Positions 1 to 7,472 of a stretch of DNA of 23,214 bases are shown piece by piece (within the stretch, counting starts at the first letter, position 1; each line of letters begins with the position of its first letter). The notes under the pieces were generated by a model. That model was not told where the DNA came from. It searched no databases and saw only the letters and a program-made list of their open reading frames with translations. The position numbers and the translations under genes are program-made. This stretch comes from Stephanodiscus triporus. Lineage: Eukaryota > Bacillariophyta > Thalassiosirophyceae > Thalassiosirales > Thalassiosiraceae. The stretch spans positions 1 through 23,214 of the forward strand of contig JALLAZ010000127.1 of assembly GCA_036939755.1 (NCBI GenBank), written 5' to 3'.

Positions 1-1194
1 CCCACAGATTTGTTGAGACTCCTTCGGGGAATACTACTTCTCCAAGGCCGTCGTTCTCGAACATCTGGCGTAGTCTGATGTCAAGTCCCCCGTGTGTTTT
101 GCTGTTGTAGAGCGAGATGAAGTCGTCGCACAAAACGCCGGGTTGGTCGCTTTTGGAGGAAGAGGCGTTCGTCATCATTTGTAGGATGGAGGCGTGGATC
201 TCTTTAGTCCTGTCTTTCTTGACTTCTTCATTCTCCTTCTTCCACTCATATTCTTTTAGCCTGATTTCATTTGTCTTTTCGCACACTTCGTTGTTGCAGC
301 TTCGATGAGTTGGCGCATGACGTCGTCATTCGTTTCGGCGCGTGCGTGGTTGCCGGTTGCATTAATGGGAGGGAGGATGCAGCTTCGGTGGCGTTCCTCC
401 GAATGCTTTGAGAGTTCGATGTTGTCGGGCTCGACCGAAAGTCTGGTTTCATGAATGAGGTTCATGTGAACCGCATAGAGCCAGTTTGCGAAGTCTTCTC
501 CGCTCGCTTGCATGTCTTCGTATTCGAAGTCCGTTGCATTTTTGTGGGCGTCATTGAAATCGTTTGAGGCTCTCTTGATCGAGATGATGATGTCGAGTGG
601 ATCGGACGATCCACATTCGAGGGCTGCGATGGCGAGGAAGGGGACGGGGATTTTTACCGCGGATTCGATGAGGGTCTGGAGCGTTCCCTCGGTCTCGCTT
701 TCATCTGCCGTAGTGCTCTCTTCGGTCTCTGTCGTCTCGTTTGCGTTGGCGCGGTTTCGGGCCGATCGCCTCAAATTGGAGGTTTGTTGGGTTGCGGCCT
801 CTCCATTGGCTTGGAGCTCGTCGAGCTCTTTTGTAGTGTTGCACTGCCAAATCCTCTCGGTTGGGGGGATTTTCACTTCAGTGGCTGTCGTCGCGACGTC
901 CAAGTCGATGACGATAGGGACGGCTCTTGGTCCGCTGCCGACGAGGCCGCCGATGCTAACGGTCGAAGTGGTGCGGGTGCCGCCAAATTTTTTGCAGCTG
1001 TGGATGAATTTTACTCGACGGCGGTTGTCGGCCACGACTACGATGCTGTCGGGGTCCTCCGTGAGGGCGTTGATCTTGTCATTTTTCGTTTTTTCGTTGT
1101 CGAGGGCTTTGACGAAGGCGCCGAGGTTCCTGTTGGCAGTATCGCATGCGTTTTTCGCATTTAGGTGCGATTTCCAGCTGTTGTGGAGGATCAT
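1..1194 (-). pseudogene. Gag-like retroelement protein, frameshifted, cut by the window edge
   Basis: One frame is open from an ATG at 1194 down to a stop at 256 (312 codons). It has an SRRSAR-like basic patch after a T/E-rich linker and a conserved-looking block (DPLDIIISIKRAS, then NWLYAVHMNLIHETRLSV). Past 256 the coding continues in another frame that is open from about 325 to the window edge: a Lys/Glu-rich coiled-coil stretch (LKEYEWKKENEEVKKDRTKE), then a segment with LDIRLRQMFENDGLGEVVF. The two frames overlap between 256 and 325, so a single-base indel there would join them. From memory the architecture resembles a dispersed, high-copy gag-like family of thalassiosiroid diatoms whose complete members have a later Cys/His-rich region; that part would lie off the left edge. 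Retroelement origin is inference. The broken frame suggests a dead copy, although a sequencing error would look the same. Confidence 0.55.
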
Positions 1195-1364
1195 CGTGCG
1201 TTCTAAGTTTATTTTCCTATATCTAATTCGTCGCTCGCGATGCGGTTCGATGCAATTCGATGGGAAAGCTGATCGGGAGTTTGAGCGGAGCCAAAACTCA
1301 GAAGAATGAGGGCTGCCGCTGACACTTTTATCTCCCTTTCCCCTGCGCCAAGAAAATAGGTCCG

Positions 1365-1376
1365 GCCGAATTCGGC
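1365..1376. repeat. 12-bp perfect palindrome
   Basis: GCCGAATTCGGC reads the same on both strands. Just downstream a CTAGG/CCTAG pair (about 1376-1397) forms another short inverted repeat. Function is unknown; it may be part of a transposon end or a protein-binding site. Confidence 0.6.
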
Positions 1377-1485
1377 TAGGAGGCCAGACCGCCTAGGATC
1401 CAGGAAATTCTTTTTCCTTTCCTAATTTTCCCGCCAGAAAAGGTAACAAAGAAAGTGTGAAGGGAACTCACAGTCCCCAGCCGAA

Positions 1486-1508
1486 AATAGAACGGAAGCC
1501 GTTCTATT
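1486..1508. repeat. 10-bp inverted repeat with 3-nt loop
   Basis: AATAGAACGG is followed by AAG and then CCGTTCTATT, a perfect 10-bp stem with a three-base loop. No T-tract follows and no flanking gene ends here, so a bacterial-type terminator is not implied. It could be a retroelement or MITE remnant. Confidence 0.6.
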
Positions 1509-1674
1509 ATTTGCTTTCCCTCTCCTCACCGCAGTCCCCAGCCAAAGCCAGCCACATTATTTACCTGGGTGGGCTGGGTTACCTAAGTTGGGTTTCTTGA
1601 GGTAGAAAATCAAAGCTCATTACGACTACCCACCTTTTGCCCATCAGTGGCAGCACCCCGTGCCGCCCTCCACC

Positions 1675-1915
1675 ATGGCAAAATATATTATGCACGAAGT
1701 TCATTTCATCTTCACAGGTGGGCAAACAACAATACAAACGTATATCAAAGAAATTCCATACAAACTCATGTGGATTCTTCTACTTAACCTTGTCAGAAAT
1801 TAGGCCCAGTCAGAAGGGAAAAGCCTTTCATATGATTGTGCAGATTGACGATGAAGTTTATAAATTTAGCTATCTGTTAGTAGACAGCGCTGAGAATGGA
1901 GTTGAAGCGAAGTAG
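1675..1915 (+). CDS. Possible small two-exon gene, product unknown
   Basis: A strong start context (CCACCATGG) lies at 1675. Exon 1 would be 1675-1717, ending CACAG before a GTGGGC donor. Intron 1718-1796 ends in a clear polypyrimidine tract and acceptor (CTTGTCAG). Exon 2 (1797-1915) keeps the frame and ends at TAG. The product would be 53 residues, starting MAKYIMHEVHFIFT and ending in a segment with FHMIVQIDDEVYKFSYLLV. I do not recognise it. An unspliced reading of exon 2 extends upstream only from a TTG at 1637, which is not a credible eukaryotic start. The gene would be tail-to-tail with the carbonic anhydrase gene, matching the alternating layout. It may be the 3' part of a longer gene disrupted by the retroelement on its left, or a chance ORF. 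Confidence 0.3.
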
Positions 1916-2045
1916 TGGGCGCATCGTCTCGAGCTGCTGAGCGGTGCACTAATTATTACGAGAAATATTATATCTTTCATTTATCTCTACTCTTAAAGCA
2001 CCAACACTAACGGATACGTTGAAATGCGAGCACGTCTAATATGAT

Positions 2046-3161
2046 CTAAACATATTTAGCAGCCCTGTAGGGTCTCGCAAGAGCTGGGAAGTCGCTAAAC
2101 ACTTCTCCATAAATATCACTCTCCCCATCCTTGGTAAGCGACTTGAGCATAAGCGGTTGGTAAAAATCTTCTCCTCCAGGGACACCCGGAGTGTCGCCGT
2201 GACCACGGTTGACCACGATCCCCCCAAGAAGTGTCACCTCCGATACGCTTCCCCAGAAATCAGGCTTTGTGGTAAAGGCGTTGATCTCGGACCTGAGCAT
2301 TTCCCAGACCAAGTCGTACATTTTATTGGTAACGTATGTGATGGACTCGTTGTTGGGATCTTTTCCCTTAAGCTCATCCAATCGAGTGCTCAATTGCTGA
2401 ATGATGTACTCCTCCTGAAAATCATTGGTGCCAATCGCCTCCTTCGCCTCCTTGGGGGTATTGGTTGCCATGATGGCCTTGTACGCGCCGATGCCCGCTC
2501 CGCAAGCCCCGCTGGGGCTCTTCTTCCCCACGCGCTCTATCTTGCCGACGGTGCCGTCGGCCGAAATTCCCACGTGTGGCCCGAAGACGATGAAGATCTT
2601 CCCGTTGACGGGGGCGTGGCTCGTGAAGGCCCCCATGCCGGATATCCCCACGAAGGGCAGCCCCCCGAGACCGCCGAGGTTGAAGACGCCCTCCACCCCC
2701 AGCTTGTTCTGCAGGTCGCCCACGAGGCTCTCGGCGGTGTCGTTGATCTCGTCGGAGCAGAGGGACGATCCGAAGAGGGTGTTCGTGCTCGTGAAGCCGC
2801 GATCGCGCAGCGCCGCGGCGACACGGAGGGCGACGGCCGAGTTGGACAGGGCGCCTGGGAAGTTTTGCTGGAGGCTGGATTCGAAGGCATTCGCGGCGGG
2901 CAAGGCGTTGGCAGGCGAGACGACGCTGGCGGGGGAGGAGAGGGAAGAGACGACGGCCGCGAGGGGTGCCATGATGCGTATCTCGCGGGTGGCGGCGTCG
3001 ACGACGGCGTCGTCGTCGCCTCTGACGGCTGCGGCCATCGTCAGCATCTTGCCAGTCATGCCATGGTTCTTGGTGGCGATGGCGATGGAAAATGCCGCTG
3101 ATTGGGGGAGAAAGGAGTTGACCCCCACGAGGAGGGTACATGCTTTATTGAGACCCAACAT
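2046..3161 (-). CDS. LCIB-type (theta/beta-like) carbonic anhydrase, plastid-targeted
   Basis: Predicted to interconvert CO2 and bicarbonate in the CO2-concentrating mechanism. The 371-residue product matches the LCIB / Cys-Gly-His-rich domain family: CSDEIND (Cys135, Asp137), the glycine-rich FNLGGLGGLPFVG, then FGPHVGIS (His196) and SGACGAGIGAYK (Cys220). Cys, His and Cys are the expected zinc ligands of this family (Chlamydomonas LCIB/LCIC, Phaeodactylum LCIB-like and theta-CA proteins). The N-terminus is a signal peptide ending PQSAAF, the diatom 'ASAFAP' plastid signature, so the ATG at 3161 was chosen. The frame extends 19 codons upstream only to a TTG. Whether the enzyme ends in stroma, pyrenoid or thylakoid lumen cannot be read from the sequence. 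It is head-to-head with NIP7, with a perfect TGACGTCA upstream. No intron is apparent; the central part is very GC-rich. Family assignment is firm; activity is inferred from intact ligands. Confidence 0.9.
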   Translation of the reverse strand: MLGLNKACTLLVGVNSFLPQSAAFSIAIATKNHGMTGKMLTMAAAVRGDDDAVVDAATREIRIMAPLAAVVSSLSSPASVVSPANALPAANAFESSLQQNFPGALSNSAVALRVAAALRDRGFTSTNTLFGSSLCSDEINDTAESLVGDLQNKLGVEGVFNLGGLGGLPFVGISGMGAFTSHAPVNGKIFIVFGPHVGISADGTVGKIERVGKKSPSGACGAGIGAYKAIMATNTPKEAKEAIGTNDFQEEYIIQQLSTRLDELKGKDPNNESITYVTNKMYDLVWEMLRSEINAFTTKPDFWGSVSEVTLLGGIVVNRGHGDTPGVPGGEDFYQPLMLKSLTKDGESDIYGEVFSDFPALARPYRAAKYV

Positions 3162-3685
3162 GTTGGCTTTTAGAGTGTTGCAGTAATTATTATTAGCAAG
3201 CAGTGGTGGACTTGGCAAGTTGTTTGAGCTGCTAGCTGGATCATGATATGCGCTTCCCCCAGTATCGTACTTATGCTGGACATCACTCGGTGAGTTGTTG
3301 CTTCCGCACTTGTTGATGACGTCATGATGATATCGTTAGATGTGTCCACTGGATAGTGTATGGTATCTCTAAGTATCCACTTCCCAGTTTCAGATTTACA
3401 CAGTGAAGGCGCGTGGACAGACGATACGACCCGCTAGGCTCCTCATAAGAGGACAGCCACTCAAAACCGTCGTCGTCGTGCGGTGTACGATAAAACCCAT
3501 GAAAAATGAACTTGTTCTCCGAGCACAAGGCTTTACTACAACTTAACTACCATACTCCAGCAAAAAAACCATCGCTATTCTGCCTCTGAAGATTCACCGC
3601 TCATTTACGTGCAACCCTTGTTCGGGATAACTCGTTAACATTTCTGTGGATACTAAATCATCGCAACCACCGATCACTAAACAGA
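3162..3685. promoter_or_regulatory. Shared head-to-head intergenic region, carbonic anhydrase / NIP7
   Basis: This 524-bp region separates the two start codons and must hold both promoters. Apart from the TGACGTCA element at 3317-3324 no clear motif stands out. A 68-codon antisense frame within it (3322-3528) has no recognisable content and is not called as a gene. Confidence 0.6.
3317..3324. promoter_or_regulatory. TGACGTCA, candidate CO2/cAMP-response element
   Basis: A perfect 8-bp palindrome lies 155 bp upstream of the carbonic anhydrase ATG and about 360 bp upstream of NIP7. Established knowledge: TGACGT/ACGTCA elements bound by bZIP factors make the Phaeodactylum PtCA1 promoter respond to CO2 and cAMP. 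Placement beside a carbonic anhydrase gene suggests the same role; this is inference. Confidence 0.5.
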
Positions 3686-4451
3686 ATGAGGCCGCTCACG
3701 GAAGAAGAAACAAAAACCCTCTTTCAAAAACTGGCCGAATACATGGGCAAGTCGGTGGAACGGCTTATCAACAGAAGTGACGAAAGGCATTGCTTTCGTT
3801 TGATTAAGGTGAGAGATTGGCGTAGTTTCCCTTGACAATGTGCGTGATGGATGTGATTGGGCCCTCGTACTCATACATTCCTTTCGCGTGGTGCATCAAC
3901 GTCACAAACCAAAGGACCGGGTATATTATGTCTCCGAATCAGTGATGAAAGCGTCTACCTCTATCAACAAGGATAATTTACTGCATTGCGGAACATGCCT
4001 GGGAAAATTTACGAAGAGTGGAAAGTTCAGATTGCATATTACAGCCTTGGATTATTTGGCGCAATATTCAAAGGTGAGCTCGACTTATATGTTGATTGAT
4101 TTATCCACTGAGTTTTTGTCGCGTCCAATCAGTCTTATCGATCGATCGATCAATCAATCGATCAATCAACCAACCTATGAAAATTAGTACAAAGTATGGC
4201 TTAAGCAGTCGGCTGAAATGTCATTCCTGTACGGAAATAATGTAATGAAATCGGGACTTGCAAGGATTACCGAAGCGACTCCTCAATATGCCGGTGTAGT
4301 TGTCTACAATCTTGCTGATATACCATTAGGATTCGGTGTGGCGGCACAAACAACAGATGCGTGCAAGGAGTTGGCCCCTACGGCAAATGTGGTGTTGCAT
4401 CAGGCCGATGTTGGCGAATTTTTGAGAGGGCTAGAGGATGATATGTTTTAG
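3686..4451 (+). CDS. NIP7: 60S ribosome biogenesis factor NIP7 (three exons)
   Basis: Exons are 3686-3808, 3915-4073 and 4188-4451, giving 181 residues, the usual NIP7 length. NIP7 is a nucleolar pre-60S factor needed for 27S pre-rRNA processing. Its N-terminal domain is followed by an RNA-binding PUA domain. Recognition is strong along the whole protein: [10 protein letters not shown] at the start, DRVYYVSES at the exon 1/2 join, [20 protein letters not shown] and DYLAQYSK in exon 2, then [17 protein letters not shown] and [10 protein letters not shown] in exon 3. Both introns (106 and 114 nt) are phase 0, with AAG|GTGAG donors. The acceptors are CCAAAG and AATTAG, and neither has a clear pyrimidine tract; intron 2 instead carries a tetranucleotide repeat. 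Without splicing the frame breaks at an in-frame TGA after exon 1. The gene is tail-to-tail with COG4, with only 74 bp between the stops. Confidence 0.97.
4137..4175. repeat. (ATCG/ATCA)n tetranucleotide repeat in NIP7 intron 2
   Basis: About nine near-perfect ATCG or ATCA units run through the 3' half of the intron and end 12 bp before the acceptor AG, where a pyrimidine tract would normally lie. ATCGATCG units are self-complementary. Confidence 0.85.
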
Positions 4452-4525
4452 ATTAAACCTGGCAGGGGACCAAAATGTCGTGACGTTATAATTCAGTAAT
4501 GCACGTATTAGCATTTGCACCAGTT

Positions 4526-7315
4526 TCACCCTATTTGAATGCATACCCTTGCGATGGCCTCCTCGGAAAAATCCACTCTAAGACTCATTATCTTCTGAAT
4601 TTCATCTGCTTTTAGATTCGTCTCGTCACTCTCTCCTACCTTGTAGGAAAATGCCAACCAATCTGAAGGCTTCTCCAGTTGCAATATGGATACGGCTTGG
4701 TTTACACGCGCAAATTGTTTCAATATTGAGAAGGTGCTAATAGAAGACGAGCCAGCCTTGGCCGAATTGGTGCTACAGGGGCAAGCTGATTCAAGAACGA
4801 GACCGCACAAGAGATTCTGGAGCATTCGCACTTGTTTTGAAAGCAGCATGGCACCATATTCATTAAAATGTGTATTGCCTTGCATGAGAACTTCGAGGAT
4901 TATTTCGGCAGATTTTGCTCCGATTGCCTCGGCGATCTGCAGCACCACAACTGCGTCACATTTGTCCTTTCCAATTTCCTCGAATATCTGTGAACGTCTC
5001 ACCGGACCAATCAATTCAGACTCCAATCGGTCCTCTCGTTCCAAATTTCGAAATGATGAGCTATCCAAATTGTAAACTTCTTTCTCGATAAACAATCTTA
5101 GATTCTGGAGGCATAGATTTCCATCACAATCGAATAAGTCATCGCCACCACACAGATCAGCCACAAGGGCACGAACTCGCTGCTTCAGCAGGTTATGATA
5201 AGCACGCGAATGAGAATTAAGTTCATCCCTCGCAAAGGTCAGCATGGACGATGATTTTGTCGCGGAAGTGCCACCAGTACTTGTGGGTTTCGCCCCTTCA
5301 CTGACATTTTCCTCTACAAGGTCAGAAAACAATCCGGACAGCGCAGAGCATGCATTACTCGCCGCAGAGATGCCATTTAATCCACATAATTCTGCATCGA
5401 GTTGGCTTTGCAAGCTTCGTCCGCGGCCTCCTGTGGTAAAAAAAGAGGATACGCCACCCGACGTAGGGGCGCTATTGGTTGCACTTCCGGGGCGGCTAAC
5501 ACCCGTGTCACCCCTAACATCTTCATCTACTGCTTCCAATAGTGCTGCGGCGAATGCATTTTCTATTTTGGACAACTGAAGCCCTTCGTTCCTTTCTCTT
5601 GATTGTGTGGCGATGTCATCTGGATTGCTTCCACCGGCGCATCCAACTCCCTCCATTAACGCACGACAGACTCCATTGACACCAACGCCTCCTCCTACCA
5701 TTCCGCTGCTGTGATCAACGCCCCATACTTCACATACCCAATGACCTACTGTCCACACTGCTCTCTCACTTCTAGTCCCAGCGGCCCTTTCGATTGCTCG
5801 TACGCATACAAAATGAGCATCCTCCACTATCGACGGAACCTGCAATGATGGCCGGCCCAATTCGATAAGTTGAGGACAGGCGAGCGAGAGGGCTTGGCTG
5901 AATTGAAGCGTGGCGAGCCTAGTTTCCAGCGTTGAGTAATGGAGTGATTGTTCGGTGAGCAGGTCTAGCAGCTTCATATCACCTCCTTGTGCCCCCTGTC
6001 GATCCAGGGTTTGCTCAGAGTAGAGACAGTATCGCGAAATAAGTTGGCATATCCACGCCATTTCCTCCAAAGACGACTCAATTGATAGCAAATCCGATTT
6101 AGTGGCATCACTGCTATTTTCGTTGTCGCTGTCCAATGTCGCAAAGCCTCGTTGATCGGACGAAAACCACGACCCTACTGTGGCTGCTAGTGTTTGAGCT
6201 TCTGTGTCAAGTAAGTCAATAGAATCCTGACACATTTGACGAAGCAGGGCGACAATGTCGTCGTCATTCTCCGATTGTGGGTCCAGCGCGTCTCTCCATG
6301 CAGCCAACGGTTGGATCAAGCTCGACGCTTCTCCCAGAACGACAGTTATCGCCTGCGCGTGTGGCTGCCCCCGGGATACTGCAGCTGTCCCATCCATCCC
6401 ATTACCTTCTCCATTGACCATACCGCTGCACTCATCGTCCAAGGCAACCTCAAGCTGTTGCCTTCTTCTCTCGGCCTCCAAAAGATCAGACACGTAGCAA
6501 TTTTGACTCGAAGCTACACGCCTTAAATCGGCAACTGAAGATATGGCTGGTTTGGAGCGAGTGCGGAGACATCGTCTTTGGTACTGCGAGTAGGCCTCTA
6601 TAATGGTTTTCGGTGTGATAGACTCTGGATCATCTTCATCGTTGTGACTATGATCGAAAGGGAGCAGCGTTGCGTGAGTATGAGAGATTCTCAATGCTAA
6701 TTCCGACAGACGTGCCATGAGTGGCTGTATTCTAACTTCCTCCCCATGATTGCTAGTTCCACGATCGTCCAGTGGTCCAGATCCGTGTAAAGAGTCCGCC
6801 TCCAATAACGTCAGGCAGTGATGGCAAATAAATTTAGTTGCCTTGGATATGCAATTTGATGCCATGAGCAAATAGACATTGTCATTGTCCTCATCTCGAT
6901 TTCGATCGTTCTCGTTTTTGACGAGCGGTATCAAACCACTGTCCGCCAACCTCACCGTCAACACGTCCACGGATCCGAAGGTTCGATCCATACATCTAGA
7001 GAACTCTTCTACCGCTTGTAAGTCGCTGTAATCCGAAGGACCGTCGCGGTCGCGGTGGGTATTACTTTTATGCGTCGGCCCGTCGGCGCCGTCCTCGTCG
7101 AATAGTCTCATCAATGACAACAGACGGACTCGCGATTCCTCGAGAGACATGTGACAATTCTGAATGCCCTCCACGATCGACTCCGCGTTGACTATCCCGA
7201 AGGAGGGGTCGCCCATCGTGGAGGAGTCCATGGTCTTGTGCTGTACTACGATGCTGCCGTTCTGTTTGTTGTACGTATACACAGAGCGCGCGGCGTGTGG
7301 GAACTCTCCCGCCAT
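4526..7315 (-). CDS. COG4: Conserved oligomeric Golgi complex subunit 4
   Basis: COG4 is a lobe A subunit of the eight-subunit COG tether, which captures retrograde vesicles at the Golgi and contacts SNAREs and the SM protein Sly1. The call rests on the C-terminal part of the 929-residue product: FNEYGAMLLSKQVRML (about 816-831), FSILKQFARVNQAVSILQLEK (about 862-882) and the terminal LKADEIQKIMSLRVDF block (about 901-917), which match the order and spacing of the COG4 C-terminus. The rest is helical and Ser/Asp-rich, with insertions that make it longer than animal COG4 (roughly 785 residues). The start is the ATG at 7315 (MAGEFPHAARSV); the frame continues upstream only to a GTG. A TTTTTTCAG just upstream could be the acceptor of a 5' intron. 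It is head-to-head with NOP53 (157 bp) and its GC content is visibly lower than that neighbour's. Confidence 0.8.
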   Translation of the reverse strand: MAGEFPHAARSVYTYNKQNGSIVVQHKTMDSSTMGDPSFGIVNAESIVEGIQNCHMSLEESRVRLLSLMRLFDEDGADGPTHKSNTHRDRDGPSDYSDLQAVEEFSRCMDRTFGSVDVLTVRLADSGLIPLVKNENDRNRDEDNDNVYLLMASNCISKATKFICHHCLTLLEADSLHGSGPLDDRGTSNHGEEVRIQPLMARLSELALRISHTHATLLPFDHSHNDEDDPESITPKTIIEAYSQYQRRCLRTRSKPAISSVADLRRVASSQNCYVSDLLEAERRRQQLEVALDDECSGMVNGEGNGMDGTAAVSRGQPHAQAITVVLGEASSLIQPLAAWRDALDPQSENDDDIVALLRQMCQDSIDLLDTEAQTLAATVGSWFSSDQRGFATLDSDNENSSDATKSDLLSIESSLEEMAWICQLISRYCLYSEQTLDRQGAQGGDMKLLDLLTEQSLHYSTLETRLATLQFSQALSLACPQLIELGRPSLQVPSIVEDAHFVCVRAIERAAGTRSERAVWTVGHWVCEVWGVDHSSGMVGGGVGVNGVCRALMEGVGCAGGSNPDDIATQSRERNEGLQLSKIENAFAAALLEAVDEDVRGDTGVSRPGSATNSAPTSGGVSSFFTTGGRGRSLQSQLDAELCGLNGISAASNACSALSGLFSDLVEENVSEGAKPTSTGGTSATKSSSMLTFARDELNSHSRAYHNLLKQRVRALVADLCGGDDLFDCDGNLCLQNLRLFIEKEVYNLDSSSFRNLEREDRLESELIGPVRRSQIFEEIGKDKCDAVVVLQIAEAIGAKSAEIILEVLMQGNTHFNEYGAMLLSKQVRMLQNLLCGLVLESACPCSTNSAKAGSSSISTFSILKQFARVNQAVSILQLEKPSDWLAFSYKVGESDETNLKADEIQKIMSLRVDFSEEAIARVCIQIG

Positions 7316-7472
7316 TTTGCTGTTGAATCTGAAAAAAATCCATGGACAGACGCGAAGCAACACCACACACCACCACCCGAAAAAGCAAAACTTCCGCTCA
7401 ACTCAACGCAATGGCCGTCCGTCCTCACTCTTGATTTACCTACACTACTACTACTTCTTATCACCAACAATC
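7316..7472. promoter_or_regulatory. Short bidirectional promoter region, COG4 / NOP53
   Basis: Only 157 bp separate the two start codons, so promoters and 5' leaders of both genes must be packed or overlapping here. It contains CA-rich runs (CACCACACACCACCACC) and no obvious TATA box. Base composition changes here from mixed on the COG4 side to strongly GC-rich on the NOP53 side. Confidence 0.6.

Larger units (their letters stand above)
1195..1674. other. Non-coding stretch with palindromes and short repeats
   Basis: I see no convincing gene. The stretch lies upstream of the gag-like ORF on the minus strand and could hold its 5' untranslated or terminal-repeat sequence. It contains a 12-bp perfect palindrome at 1365-1376, a 10-bp-stem hairpin at 1486-1508, a duplicated CAGTCCCCAGCC (1471-1482 and 1532-1543) and an imperfect CCAGCC/GGCTGG inverted repeat around 1547-1577. 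No paired LTR or terminal inverted repeat could be matched by eye. Confidence 0.5.

Noticed and set aside
512..1309. 265-codon plus-strand frame opposite the gag-like ORF
   Set aside because: Low-complexity Ser/Val-rich shadow of the minus-strand ORF, which has a better protein-like pattern and family resemblance.
3322..3528. 68-codon minus frame between the carbonic anhydrase and NIP7
   Set aside because: No recognisable content, and it lies in a divergent promoter region.
4137..4175. CRISPR-like array
   Set aside because: It is a short-period microsatellite within a spliceosomal intron, with no spacer structure.
7164..7472. Upstream extension of NOP53 to an earlier in-frame ATG
   Set aside because: It would run through COG4 coding sequence and the shared promoter, adding residues unlike the NOP53 N-terminus.
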